64,000 nt of DNA, taken from assembly GCA_023333565.1 (NCBI GenBank), contig JAJKFH010000295.1:724001-788000 (forward strand), read 5' to 3'. Made by a program: the position numbers and the translations under genes. This document shows, piece after piece, positions 11,090-23,088 of this stretch. The notes beneath the pieces are model-generated. The model was not told the origin of the DNA. It saw only the letters and a program-made list of their open reading frames with translations, and ran no database searches. This DNA is from Puffinus mauretanicus. Its lineage: Eukaryota; Chordata; Aves; Procellariiformes; Procellariidae. The first letter of the stretch is position 1; the number at the start of each line of letters is the position of its first letter.

Positions 11090-12049
11090 GCATAAAAATA
11101 TTCTTGCAAAATTAAGCAGAAATTGGAAAGCCACATCCCCTAAGCAGAAGGATTTCTTATAGGTCTTATTCTGTTCAGAGAAGTCTTCTGGCACTATTCA
11201 TAATGCAGAATTGTATCAAGTAAATAACTAAATGTTTTTTTCAGTGAACTGAAGTAGTTGGTTTGCCACATCTTCCCCCCCGCTAAAGACTTTCTACACA
11301 AAAAAAAAAAAGACCTAAACAGAACATCATCTAAGCCAGGCATTTATTGCATGAAAGTCAAATTTCCTGAGAACAAAATAATGGAGGCAGCACAAAGGAT
11401 CTGATGTTTGTTAGACTTAAACTATGCATACTTGATTATAAGATGTTATTCCACTACTCATGTCAGTTCAGTTAAACATGGCTTTCTAAACAGCCCTCCA
11501 TTAAGGATGGTCTGGAGTCAAAACCTCAGCAGTAGTGGGATCATGCAGCATCAGACCCTGGCATTAAGGATCACAAATATCCTTTCTTAAGCCCCGCCAT
11601 TTTTTAATGGTAGAGCAGTAGGTGCCTCCAGAACTTCAGCGTAGAAGGACACACACCCCACACAAAAGAGGTCAGCTCAGCTGATCAACCTCTCTGCTTG
11701 ATGATGTTATCAGAGCACAGAAAACGCTTTTCTTCAAGTTAAAAGTTTCCTTTTAGCTAATACTTCATCTACCCTCAGGTCACCAAATGATTTATGCTTG
11801 TGATTTTACACCCAAACTGGTCCCTGATGCTAATTTGACAAGCCAACTGGTGAATCCTTAAAACCCTTTCCTGTTAAAGTGACTAGACAGAGTTGAAACT
11901 GTGCATTAGGGCGTCAATCACAGAAACCATCTGTTCTAACAGGGTTTTTTGTGCTTTCCAAATTCAAGCTTTCTGAATGAGATGCTGACTGTTTTATAAA
12001 ATACTGACAAGAATCAGTATACAAGAAATTACCTATTCAGCATCTCTTA
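11090..12049. other. unique DNA, no gene seen
   Basis: No coding region or recognised repeat. A short A-run lies near 11300. Confidence 0.5.
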
Positions 12050-12370
12050 GAGACGATAATTGACAGTAGTCAGTTAACAAGTAAAGATATTTTGAATGAT
12101 TAACATTAGGGAGGATGATTTATAGAGTCTCTTCATTAATTCTGTATTAAATTAACCTTCCTAACAGTTACAGTTTGAGAATTGCTTTGCAAAACATTGT
12201 GTACAAGTCTTAAGTGCAAGTCGTTGTTTCCTATGGCTAGTCACAACTGCCGTAAAATAAATTTGGGATCTGGATGAGCTTTGTTGTCTTTGTAATTTTA
12301 TTTTTGGCCATGAATGACTCACTTTATCATCACCATCTTTCCATTTATCACATTAAGCTTTCAAAATTAA
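12050..12370. promoter_or_regulatory. candidate conserved non-coding element
   Basis: A repeat-free AT-rich block immediately upstream of the CR1 copy, with several TTAAT/ATTAA cores, and CATGAATGACTCA (AP-1-like TGACTCA) near 12311-12323. No open frame was found. The assignment rests on texture alone. Confidence 0.2.
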
Positions 12371-12387
12371 AGAGTGATTCAGAGTAG

Positions 12388-12600
12388 GTGTGAGGAAAAC
12401 CTTTTTCCCCCAGGAGGGCAGTCAAGCAGGGGAGCAGCTTGCCCAGATATGTTGCACCATCTCCAGCCTCGGAGATTTGCAAGACCCAAGTGGATCAAGC
12501 CCTGAGCAAGTGGGTCAGACCCTAGAGCAGACTCTGCTGGGGCAGGAGGTCTGACCAGAGCCCTCCTGGGGCCCCTTCCCACCTAAATTACTCTGCAACC
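12388..12600 (+). mobile_element. CR1 LINE, truncated 3' end (avian type)
   Basis: The plus strand follows the 3' untranslated end of avian CR1 elements in order: GTGAGGAAAACCTTTTTCCC, GCAGGGGAGCAGCTTGCCCAG, ATGTTGCACCATCTCCAGCC, GATTTGCAAGACCCAAGTGG, then CTGACCAGAGCCCTCCTGGG and CCCCTTCCCACCTAAATTAC. These correspond to the usual segments on heads gaining a width from gaps, and to the ending that normally reads GGTCCCTTCCAACCTAAAT. The terminal 8-mer repeats are not obvious. The copy is strongly 5' truncated, as most CR1 insertions are, and moderately diverged. It contains a meaningless open frame on the minus strand. Confidence 0.88.
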
Positions 12601-12604
12601 CTCG

Positions 12605-13734
12605 GATCCCAAAATAGTCCACTTACACTCAAATATTCCACCATTACAATTTATAGACATTAGGCTGATTGATCCTGCCTTGTCTCAGATACCCCAAGGC
12701 TCTCTGATCCTCCACAAGTTTAAGGCAGAGTCATATTTTTTCAATTCCCACCAAACTAAATACAACCCTGATCTTTGCTCTGTCCCCGTCAGCGGAGCTG
12801 ACGGTGACTTACCATACCAGGCTTTTCTAGAGAGATAAAATATTGCTTTCCTAGAATTTCTTCCTTCTAGACCTTCTACAGATATTTTGATGGATAGTAG
12901 TGTGTCACATGGAGAAATGCAAATATTTTGGATATAATTATTTCCAAATTTTGTGCCCTTCAGTAGCTATGTGGCATTGCCATCCCAAACCTCTTATAGC
13001 AAACTGTAACCAGTCTCTTTTTGGATATCTCCTATTCTGAGAACACAATTTATATAGAGAGAACCAGATAACACTGAGAATTCAAAAAGGAAAGAACATT
13101 GTAACATCAGGCCCCTGTTAATCTACAGTAAAATTAGTCTTCAGTTTATTTTGAAAGTATCAGGCACCAACTTTCTTCATGCTATATTTTCTATAAATCT
13201 TGACAAAGACTTTTAATACCTATATATCCTTACCGATATATTCCTTTCATCCTTCATGATACCAGAATGCTCTACAAACAATACAGCATTCACCTGTTGG
13301 TATGCAGCTGCAGAAGGCACAGTTCCTTCTCAACATGCCGCACAAAAAAATACACGAGTGCCAAAGTAACTCTAAGAAAGCAATATATAAACTTTAGGGA
13401 AGAAATGTCCACAAGGAGTGGGAAGAATCTCTCCATTAAGGTCTTCCTTTTATGCGTTGATGTACAAAACAAGAAAATTGGGGAGTGAACATGACACTAC
13501 AATTTATTTTTCTAAATTAAAAAAAGTCTGATGTAATATATATTACATTACAGCACAGCGTTCCTTTCTATCAGCAGCCTGCGAAGCTCACGATGCCCTA
13601 GGTGTTCTCAGAAGGGCTGCTGAACAGACTGTGGTGATAGAACAGACCTTCGCTCCGTGAAATCCTGCTGACAGCTAGGAGCTGAATGCTGCAGTTTCTT
13701 GTACCCTTAAGGTAACACAATTGCTTGAATGCAG
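12605..13734. other. unique DNA, no gene seen
   Basis: No gene and no recognised repeat. It contains an 18-bp perfect AT-rich palindrome (13531-13548). Confidence 0.5.
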
Positions 13735-13995
13735 CAACATCTTACGCAGTTTATGAGGTAGTGATCAATCTCTGATTGACAATTCTAATTAGCAGCTCTC
13801 TTATGTGCAACATTATGGCATTTTATAGCAACTTTCTGCTGCCTATTAAATCTCCGCAGCCATCTTATATGAAATAGAGTACTTTATAGATCATTTGATA
13901 CCCAGCGCTGTCAATTGTGTTTGTTTATACTGAAAGGCTTTATTGGTATTGCAACATGCTGGTTTTTGTATGAAAATTCGTATCTATAATACCTA
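13735..13995. promoter_or_regulatory. candidate conserved non-coding element with homeodomain and PBX/MEIS-like sites
   Basis: The block contains TGATTGACAA (13773-13782, close to the PBX-MEIS composite TGATTGACAG), TAATTA (13786-13791) and a forkhead-like TGTTTGTTTAT (13918-13928), in non-repetitive AT-rich sequence without open frames. This density of distinct developmental motifs in about 150 bases is the best enhancer-like cluster seen here. Conservation cannot be tested from one sequence. Confidence 0.3.
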
Positions 13996-13999
13996 GTGA

Positions 14000-14914
14000 T
14001 ATCTTCCAAGACCTCAGCATTTCTTCTCTAAAGAGCTACTGGCATTTGAGGCTGGCACAGGAGGACTACTGTGTCCTATTATTACAGTTTCCAGAACACA
14101 GAGGATTTCAGGTATAAAGAGATGAATTTTTTTCCTCCTCCAATGGAGGTGATTCATAATGGAATACAGTAATCATAAGAAAAATGACATCTGTTTAAAA
14201 ATATGGTTCTCTGTTACAGTCACGATGACATATCACATTTTGCTTGGTTGAAAACACGCTAGAAAATGGTGTTCATTTGAGATGTGTTATGAAATGTCTA
14301 AACATATTTTTCATGGAATGACATATTTCCCAAAAACCCACCACAAACTAGACAATAATTACACAGCAGGGTCATACCTTAGCATCCCCATTAGAATGGG
14401 TAACTAGTAGACCAAGATCCATCAGAAACACAGGAAATAAGCTTGTCTTAGAGTTTCTCACCTGTATTGAATATGAGTTTGTTTCAGGGCTTTTTTTTCC
14501 TCCCTGATATTTCTTTCGGAAAACTAGACTTTCCATCATAGAGAAGGTGATAAATTACTGAGTAAAAACAGTATCTTTTCTTGTCATGTGTGTGGATTGT
14601 ACCAGAGATCTGTTTTCCCTGGTGTTATTGGAGGAAAAGAGAATATATAAAATAAAGTTTTCCTCCCTTCTCCCCAGAAATCCCAGAAAAGCAATTTGAG
14701 CTTAAGTGTTACCTTAAGCATACTTTAAATTAACCACTGAACACTTCCAAAAAAATTTAAAGATGAGTGATCAGCAAAAATTTTGTAACACCACCAAAAA
14801 AGAAAAAAATGATTGTAATGTAAAGGTAAGGAGGTTGATGATATATACACTTGAAATACTAGGTATCAGCAGACAGAATGCAAAGCACAGCAGGGCAGTT
14901 ACAATTCAGTGTTT
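14000..14914. other. unique DNA, no gene seen
   Basis: AT-rich, without coding potential or recognised repeats, up to the LTR fragment. Confidence 0.5.
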
Positions 14915-15088
14915 TGTCATGGTTTAACCCCAACCGGCAACTGAGCCCCACTCAGCTGCTCGCTCACTCCCCCCCAGTGGGATGGGGGAGAGAATCAGAA
15001 GAGTAAAAATGAGAAAACTCATGAACCTAAAGACAGTTCAATAGGTAAAGCAAAAGCCACAGACGCAAGCAAAGCAAACCAAGGAATG
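14915..15088 (-). mobile_element. truncated LTR of an avian endogenous retrovirus
   Basis: The plus strand starts TGTCATGGTTTAACCCCAAC and continues through CCACTCAGCTGCTCGCTCACTCC, a C-run, GGGATGGGGGAGAGAATC, GAGTAAAAATGAGAAAACTC, and CAATAGGTAAAGCAAAAGCC to CAAGCAAAGCAAACCAAGGA. I know this as the reverse complement of the 3' part of a widespread avian LTR, with its poly(A)-signal region near ATAGGTAAAG, so the element lies on the minus strand. The remainder of the LTR is missing after about 15088, and no internal retroviral sequence or partner LTR is seen nearby. It is a non-coding, broken solo fragment. The family label (probably ERVL-like) is uncertain. Confidence 0.78.
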
Positions 15089-16974
15089 GCTCAATATTTA
15101 GGACTATTGATGGTGGTAAGCGGCACCCTGGAAGTTGAATTCCCTCACTTCACAGTAACTTTACAGTATCACACAAGACTAGAAGCTGTACAGGGAGGAC
15201 GCCCTCTATTTTATTCAGAAGGGAGAGGGCCTGAAGGTGCATTGATTTCAAACTTTTTTTAAAAAAAGTAACTTGCAAAATATTATATATCTTCCCTGTA
15301 ACTTGAGAAAATATTTTATTTTTTTCCTTGGGAAATTAGTCAGGAGGCAATATATGTGCATATATCTAATACACAGGCACACAAACATATAAAAATGTTA
15401 TTGGAGAGGAAGATTGTATTGCATTGCATTAATAAAAGCAAAGATAAAAATTCAAATAGAAGCTTCAGCATAACCAGTCTCTCCTAGTCATATTGACTGT
15501 GCAGGAGTTAAACCGTCCAAGATACCCTTTGGCTTTCCCTGCCTTCCTGCCAGGTCACCCTCCTCCTGCGCCCTGGGCACCTCCCGCTTTCTGGCTCAGG
15601 GATTTTTCCTTCAGCTGCCAGCCTCTATCACTATTGGCGCTGCCAGGTGCTCTGCATATCCTCTGCTAACGAGGCACTTCTGCTCTGCTGAAAAACTTTG
15701 TCTTTTGCTATTTTGGCAGGCTTCATTCCCTCCCACCTCTTCCTTTTCATCCTCGCCCCCCTCCTCTCCTGCCAAAAGGCACCTTTCTTGAACCACTCTT
15801 TCTCCAATTCACTTCCATAACCCTGTGGGGTCATATAGGGCAATTCCTGTGCAAGCCATCTAAATAACCCTGGTCCCCAAACATCAGAGAGGACCTCGCT
15901 CTGCTACACACTCAGGGATGGTATGTTTTAGCTTTAAATTGAGTCTTTCCATGACATGAAACAATTTGTGCTAAACATTTTCGCACAACCTATTAAAGAA
16001 TGAGAGACCTTGTTGAAATTTAAACAGGACCCTCTCTCCTACACATTAAAAAAAAACTAGCCACATTTGCTTAGTGTGTTAAATAGCAATAATCGGAAGC
16101 CGCAAAGAATGCTAATACCAAATACCATGTGTACTTTGAGAGAGGGAGGAATCGGCATCACCCATCCTGAAATCAGTTAAATTTGGCGTCACTAACAGTG
16201 CCATAGACAAGGATAAATCTTCCCTCTCATCCGCATTCAAGTGCGGTTTGCATCTCTGCTGCTGTATGTTCTGCACTTCTGCTATTCTCTACTGGTTTCT
16301 GGTAGAAAGATGCATAAAATATGCAACACAGACCTGTGGTGCAAACTGGAGGATGTAAGTTTATTTCTGCTTTGATGAAGGGAAAATACACTTCTCATCT
16401 ATTCCCCTTGGACTGCATAGGCAGGAAAACGGAGTTCCATGGTATGCCTTTGGAAAGGAGAATGCTGTTAGCCCAAATAATGCAATCCAGTATTAAAATA
16501 AAACCATTAAAAAAAAAATAATCAAAGCTCTAATAGTTGACTAGAACTGTGTGACATTCCCTATGTAGCAGAAATAACTCTACAATTTTTAAAGTGTTGA
16601 ACTCGTGGACTTAGAGCTTACATTTTAACTGTATAATATAGCTCAGATCTCACCTAAGAATTAAATCTAATAAAAGTATTGGAAAGCCTTAGGCGTATTT
16701 TAAGCAACAACTATTGTTTTTTAATCCAGTATCTTGAGATCTATATCCAAAACAGAACTTAAATAATGTAGCATGTAAGCAACACTCATGCTGAGGATCT
16801 TTTACTTTCTTACAACTATTTTTTATACAGTAGACTGTCACTTAAAATGACCTATAAAACATATAGGCAAAGCACCTTCTGATATGTATGTCCCCTGTAC
16901 CATGTTGATTTACTGACATGCCCTCAAAAATTGGCTTACAAAGAAATTATTTCAAAATGCTCTTTTTGCTTTAT
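15089..16974. other. unique DNA, no gene seen
   Basis: No coding region. At 15530-15850 the sequence is GC-richer and pyrimidine-rich, with two overlapping minus-strand frames of 60-70 codons that are probably fortuitous. The rest is AT-rich. Confidence 0.5.
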
Positions 16975-17110
16975 CATTGTATAGATAGGAAATAGGTTAA
17001 CAAAAAATTAATTTGCCTAAGATTATCTAGACGATTATCTAGAAACTCAGAGGTAAAGATGGGGATTGAATATGCATCTTCTAGCTCTTCTAACAGCGAT
17101 GCCTCCCCAC
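16975..17110 (-). mobile_element. MIR-type SINE fragment
   Basis: The plus strand reads as the reverse complement of MIR: TATAGATAGGAAATAGGTTAAC, then TAATTTGCCTAAGATTATCTAG, CTCAGAGGTAAAGATGGGGA and TTGAATATGCATCTTCTAGC. These parallel ACAGATGAGGAAACTGAGG, GTAACTTGCCCAAGGTCACAC, AGTGGCAGAGCCGGGA and TTTGAACCCAGGTC. The copy carries a 12-bp tandem duplication (17021-17032 and 17033-17044). MIR is a tRNA-derived SINE whose old copies survive in birds as well as mammals. Confidence 0.65.
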
Positions 17111-19134
17111 AGACCATGTTATCTCCTATACCATATCACTTAAAAATACCCAGAAGATAAATAGTAGACAGGCAGACTGCAGCCCTGCCTGCTACATTCC
17201 CTAGTTAGAAATGCAAACAAGAATTGACCTGTACCACTTCTCCTGATCTCAAACCAGTTAGAGTGCATCTCCTCCAGAAGCCAGGCCAAGGGAACTCAAG
17301 TCAATGACTGGATAAAAGCTTTTCCGATAAACTCTCAATTCATTAAATCAAATGGAGACTTTAAATTGATGAAGATAATAATAAATTATTTCTTAATCCT
17401 GCTGTATCAATCTATCATACATGGTACTACAACACAACGAGCAGTAACACTAAAAGCTTTATGAAAGTCATCTCATCTTCGTTCAGAGCTCAGTGGTGGC
17501 TGGGGGCAGGAGAGGAGTTACAGTAGAGGATGTAGAGGAGCAATGGGTGACAACTTCTGCCCAAGTGGGAAGGAGAACCTCACGTTGGCATTGCACTCTG
17601 AAAAGTGACACTCACAAACAGATGTCAGCATTTACAGTGGCTTGCAAGACTTTAGCGTTCCCCACAAGCTTCTCCCATGCTTTTCCCCACTCCCTGGCCA
17701 GATTTCCAAGCCCTGTGCTCATAAAGGGCAGCCCAGCAGCAATATCCAAATACGTGGGTAGACCAGCTAGTCCACTCAGTCTAGGAGTACAACAAAGCCA
17801 AGAGAAGAACATCAAATTATGGTACAGAGTTTGACAGTGCCATAGGTAGGACCAATCCATTCTGGTTGCTTTAAGGAGCAAAAGGAACAGGAGGTTTCCT
17901 CAAATTTAAGGAATACTTAGAGTTGTTAGCTATCCCTATACTATTATTATTAACAAGAGTGTGAAGACAGAGCCCCATTAGTCTGCTGCTGACATGCTAG
18001 TTATTTTGAACATTGCTAGCTTATGTTTATCATATTAATTTAGGAAACTGCAATACCATTAGTTAACTCTTTTTTGAGCATGTTAAGAGGTATTTTTTAA
18101 ACAATGAAAAATCAAAGTAGTAGCTGTTTTCAAAGCTCTTGGTATTAGTAAAAGGAGGAAGCAGTAACTCTAAAGAACTTTTATTTATTTCTTTTTAAAC
18201 AAAAACAGCCTGATCAAAGAAATGTACCTCGAAAACATTCAAATGTGGGCTGTATTCACTGACTAGCTCAGAACCTGGCTATTTTATTACTATTATCCTT
18301 TTCTGCCTGAGGTATTCCTCACTGGTACTTCTGGATTCAGGACCTTACCTCAACATCGACTGGTAAAAATTTTGATCCGTTAGACTAGATCCTCATTGCC
18401 TGAGACTGTTTCTGTAACTCACTACCACAAAGGAAAGAGCGACAATGTCTCCAAGGAAGTGCCTGAAGTGGGATGGCATGAAGGTCTAAGTGGATGGCCT
18501 TGTCCAAGTGTCTCAGGTGGTGCAACCTTCCCCTTGCTTCCTTTGGTTGGAAACGCTAACACGCGCTCATCGGGATGGTGGTTGCTCAGGGCCCTTATAC
18601 CCTATTGATTTTCAATAACTCATGCGAACTTCCCAGTGATTTGTATTTATTTAAGCACATACAGTTTTACATTAGGACAATGACATCATTACAAACCCCC
18701 CTTCCTTTCACACTGAACATTAGGTGCTTAAAAAGACCGAATGAGTTTTCTCACAATCCTGCAATTCCTGGGGAGTTTGGTCCAATGAGTACTCAGATGA
18801 TCTTTATTTTATAGTCTATGCTTCACAGGTCAACTGAGCTCTCTACCTACCTCTCTATCTGCTCTGAGCTGCGACGTCTGAGAGACGAACCAAGAAATGT
18901 TTGACTTTGAGTTGCATTTTGCTGCAGACATTTTCTATGCACCACAGCACACTCACAAAAGGCAAATCTGATGGGAATACAACAACGCCTTTTCATGTGG
19001 TAAGTTTTCGAGTCCAGTACTGAAGACTCAAAACTTCAGATAAAAATCCAAAGTTCTGAAGTTCTCCTTGTAATAGTGTTTTATACTTACACAGCCATAC
19101 AAGCAACTCAAAACATCTTATATTTCTTATAGAA
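17111..19134. other. unique DNA, no gene seen
   Basis: A 113-codon frame on the plus strand (17493-17834) and an 89-codon frame antisense to it (17881-17612) overlap. Neither has a recognisable domain, signal peptide or splice framing, so both are treated as chance. No repeats were recognised. Confidence 0.5.
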
Positions 19135-19235
19135 ATAAATCTTGCAACATCCCTGTGAGATAGGGATGTTGTACAGTCATTTTACAGATGAGGAAACTTA
19201 AGCACAGAGCAAAGTACATGACTATCAAATTGACA
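19135..19235 (-). mobile_element. MIR-type SINE fragment with a palindrome
   Basis: The plus strand shows ATCCCTGTGAGATAGGGATG, CATTTTACAGATGAGGAAAC and TTAAGCACAGAGCAAAGTAC, the reverse complement of the MIR core (ACCCTGTGAGGTAGG, ATTTTACAGATGAGGAAACTG, AGGCACAGAG). The element therefore lies on the minus strand. Inside it sits a perfect 10-bp inverted repeat (19145-19154 with 19162-19171, 7-base loop) that is not part of the remembered consensus. Confidence 0.75.
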
Positions 19236-20035
19236 TTTACTTTCAATACCTAAAATGGACTCTTAATGGATGGCTTAAGTATTCATATTCAGAAATGAGC
19301 ATCTAACTCCAATTCAAAACCAGGAGTTGTCAAATCTAAAATACATAAAATACTAAAAATAACCAAGCCAACATCTTAGGTTAATTAAAAGACTTATAAA
19401 TAGACAACACCTACCTGGTAAATTTTCAAACAGCAAGCCTAGGGGGAAAACAGAGGTCTCAATATTAATAGCAGTTCTTTTACCACTGGACCTAGTATAA
19501 CTGTAAACAGAAGCAATTGTTTTTGGCTTAAGAGTGTGGTTGAGATGTTTACTTAACACCTTGATAAATGAAAAAAATTCAATTCACAAATAGAAGCACA
19601 GTAGGACAGTTAGCAACTACTATTGCCAAAAGTTGGTCCATTTCAATAGAAGAAAAATATATGTCTCTCCTGGCTAAACACAGATTTTGTAATTTTCTGT
19701 AGCAGGACATTCTTCAAGAATTTTTTCATTGTGAGGCAGCTTTATGTTTTCCCCAAACTGTGAACCCAGGGCATGCATTTCATTTTGATTTTTTTGTGCC
19801 TTTAGAGTTTGGTCATGCCATCTTCACCCACCTGCCGCTTCCCAAACATCTTTTCTTTTCCGTGTGCACAGGAGATGGCCCAGACAATATCAAAATCATT
19901 CAAATCCCTTCACATCTCCATCACCCACTCTTCTGCACATACGTTGGATCTGCTATGGCTTGCACGGCTTCTAACCCCTGCAATAAATTTTAATCAGATA
20001 CTTTGTACCCAGTTGTACTCTTGTCTGAAAGGATC
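19236..20035. other. unique DNA, no gene seen
   Basis: No gene or recognised repeat. Short frames only. Confidence 0.5.
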
Positions 20036-20225
20036 CAAAGTGCTGTTGTTGCTAAGGAAACCACTTCTCCGTTATCCTCGCACTCGGCTCCGCCGCCTCC
20101 TTGCCTCCCTCTCCCCTCCCTTTCCCGCTCCCCATTTCCCCTCAGTTCCAAGGGGCAACTCTGGCACCGCATTATGAGCGCTGAGCCATTTACCCCCCCT
20201 CCCTTGGAGTGCAAACTCACTTGAA
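20036..20225. promoter_or_regulatory. GC/CpG-enriched pyrimidine-rich patch
   Basis: About nine CpGs in 190 bases (CTCGCACTCGGCTCCGCCGCC and neighbours), followed by a CCTCCCTCTCCCCTCCC tract of SP/KLF type. An RFX X-box-like GTTGCTAAGGAAAC lies at 20048-20061. Overlapping frames occur on both strands and are best explained by skewed composition. It could be a weak promoter or enhancer. No TATA box or initiator assignment is possible. Confidence 0.28.
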
Positions 20226-22984
20226 ACATGTAAGAAGTCACGGCAACCAGAATTTGTGGTATTTAAAGTATGACTGCCCTTGCACAGGCCCATTATGTTT
20301 AATTAGTCCCTATGCAGCAAGAGAAAAGCCGATCCCAGCGGGCTGCAAGAGTGAGGAGGAGCTCTAACCCACTGTGAAAAAAGGCAAAAACTCAGCTCTA
20401 GGCTTTTCTTGCAGGAGCTGAAAGAAGAAATATATGGAAGAGAGCAGAGATGGGCTGGATATGCAAGTGCTTGAGTGTTTTGTGGTTTTTTTTCCCTGAG
20501 CATTAAAGTTCCAGCCCCCTTCACCCTCCTCTGCAGATCATTCCCCTCCATGCCAGCCCCACTGCAGGAAGAGTTGTTTACCTCTTTCAGAGAAATAAAG
20601 TCCCCTGAGCCATTTGACTGCAGAATTGATTTCTGACCCTTTGCTTCCTTCCAGTCTCCTAATGTTTAAATTATGCAGCCAACAAGCAGACCACAAAAGC
20701 AGCTCGCATTTAGGGTTATGTTCTCAAAGCTGCGAGCAGTGCATGCAGAACACAGCTCCATCACCAGAAATGCATGGGAAAAAAAAAAAAAAAGAGTGGG
20801 GAACTCAGCTTTTGCTCTGTCCTTCGTGTACGTCCAGACCCAGAAGGCAAAAATGTAAGCCAAGCTGTTAACTGAAAAAGGCATAGGGGGAACCACAGTA
20901 AGGAAAGAAAGTCAACAAAATTAGAGTACTTTCTTTTACAGGAGTTTTATTTTGTGGATTTTTTTAAGGAAAAGGGAATCTATTCAACATACACAACTCC
21001 CTAATGAAAGGGCTCCTTTAACTATCCATTGTGCTTGTCGGTAATGGTAATTTTGACACATTTCAGCTTTTTCTACACTCATTATTCTTTCCCCTCCTTG
21101 CTTTTGCTTTTTATCACATTCACCTTTGTATGGTGGATGTAGAAGAGACAAAAGGCAAAATTCAGAACTAAAGAGCAAGTAACCTCTAATATTATAGAGG
21201 CTTCTCTGTGCTTTTGCTTTTCCAAACTAAGCCTCAGTGCCATTAGTATTGAGTGTAAGGATCCTGCTGGGTCTGTTGCGGTTGTCTTATTGACTTTCTC
21301 TGGATGAATAAGTTCCTGTCAAGAGCACCACTAAATATCCACTTTAGAAAAGCACTTTTAGCCATAAAGAGCACATTTTCCCTTCCTTCCTAGAGTCAGA
21401 GCCAGCACTGCAAAGCAAAATGAAAATGCAGTCTTTGGAGACAGATATAATTATAAGTAAATACTTCATAGGCATTAATTAGCAACATTTTTTCACCTGT
21501 GTTTTGTACAGGCAGTCAAACATCCCTCAACAGAATTTGCTGGTGCTCCTGTACTTGCTACTACCACTTTACAAGTAATAATTATACCAAATACTGGTAC
21601 TGCACCAAGCTTCAGATGCTTGAATAATACGAATCTAAATTCTTTAGTTGTAGATTTTTTTGCTAGTCAAAAGAAGCTAAGATTCAGAATCAACTGCATG
21701 GCAACTTCTTAGTGTTTCTTTGTGGTCAGGAACCAAACCAGGGATAGACTCATCACACAAAACATCCACAAAATTCCAGAATGTTTGAGACTTGAGTTAA
21801 TTATCTGAAAAGAGTCATTAAGAGGAATGAAGCAATGGCTCATCTGCATTCAACATCAGTGCCGTAAGATGAAGGTTAAAGAAAACACCCTACAGAAATA
21901 GGACAGCAGAAGAGATGAAAAATAAAGGTCACTATTGGTCTTCACACTTGTAGAAACAGCAGAGCAAATGCTGACTGGGAACATAAGCCACTAGGTCTGC
22001 ATTTGCCAGCAAAGAGAACAGCCAATTTCTTTGGGCTGTTTATGTCCAAGGCTATGCAGTTTTTAATCAAAGGCTACTGCTTTCGCTGACATAGACAATG
22101 CATTACTGATATTGTACAGTAAAAAGCATTAAGGAATTTCTTAAATTATTTTCATATAATAAATTTAAGAATTCTTGACTCACTTGTCAGAGTTCAGCCC
22201 TTTTCTTTAGTCACAAGCCATGAAAGATGTCTGTTCCCTTGCTTTGCTGAGATGATGTTGACTGTTAGGGCTCCTACACCAATGCAGACCACCACAAATC
22301 CCAAAGAGACACTAATGCATATATTGCTGAATATTTAAAGGTTTATTTTCTGGTGAATATTATCATCAATAAACATGTGTTGTAGAAAGTTGAGAGGCAG
22401 GTGGAAGAGAAACGTTGATGTATTCATCTGAAAAATAAAATAAATGCTAGAAAAACTGGAATTATTTTGCAGAAGTCTTCAAATGCATGCCACTGCTGTG
22501 TCCCTATAGCAGCTATAGGAAGTGCTGGCTGTGAAGGCAGACTAGTGGAAAAACAACACAGCCACTTATGGCTGTGACTCAGCATCATGACTGTCTTCTG
22601 ACATACAGTCTACTGCTATCATGTACTCAAAAGGGTCCTTAACATCAAGTGGCAGAACCTGTATTTTCATTCCAAAATGCCTTCAGGTTTGCTTAACCTG
22701 GGGCTTGTGAATGCCTAGTTCACCTCATCCCTTAGCTGGGGAGAGGGGAACATCCTTCTGGCTGTCTTAAGATTTTCATCTGAGATGTACAGTTCACTGT
22801 TTGAACATATGAATATGCAGTTACGAGTCAGAAGCTGTCAGAAAATCATGGAGCTATTCACTGGAACAAACAAGAGATGAGAAATGTCTTAATATCAGAG
22901 CTGTCTTGACATTTCCCAGCATAACCGGATCTGGCTGTGGTCTGCAAGAAATCAATTCACAGAGAAGCCACAAATATCAGCTAA
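20226..22984. other. unique DNA, no gene seen
   Basis: Contains an A-run at 20779-20793 and short overlapping frames of about 60-85 codons on both strands around it, none recognisable. The rest is AT-rich, non-repetitive sequence. Confidence 0.5.
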
Positions 22985-23088
22985 TGCCTTGATTCATAAA
23001 CTTTTATCCTTGCTGGTATGAAAGTCCTATTAAAGTAAATAGGACTATCGTCTCATATGCTCGGGTTGCAGGACCAGAGCGAGTGAGA
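22985..23088. repeat. decayed palindromic amniote repeat
   Basis: The segment runs GCCTTGATTCATAAAC, CCTTGCTGG, AAGTCCTATTAAAGTAAATA, GGACTATCGTCTCATATGC, GGGTTGCAGGACCAGAG. This parallels the remembered reptile/bird repeat with CCTGATCC...AGTCCCATTGACTTCAATGGGACTACTCACATGC...TTGCAGGATCAGG. The centre is a perfect 9-bp inverted repeat (23023-23031 with 23038-23046, 6-base loop). It is probably a non-autonomous DNA transposon. Confidence 0.5.

Noticed and set aside
10795..11162. 106-codon and 64-codon plus-strand frames rich in Phe, Leu and Ser
   Set aside because: They are translations of the pyrimidine tract, not proteins.
12379..12582. 67-codon minus-strand frame
   Set aside because: Lies antisense within the CR1 3' end, which is non-coding.
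17493..17881. 113-codon plus and 89-codon minus frames
   Set aside because: Mutually antisense, no domain, no signal peptide, no splice sites in frame.
19809..20293. Several overlapping frames up to 122 codons
   Set aside because: Caused by the stop-poor CT-rich patch; all frames on both strands are open at once.
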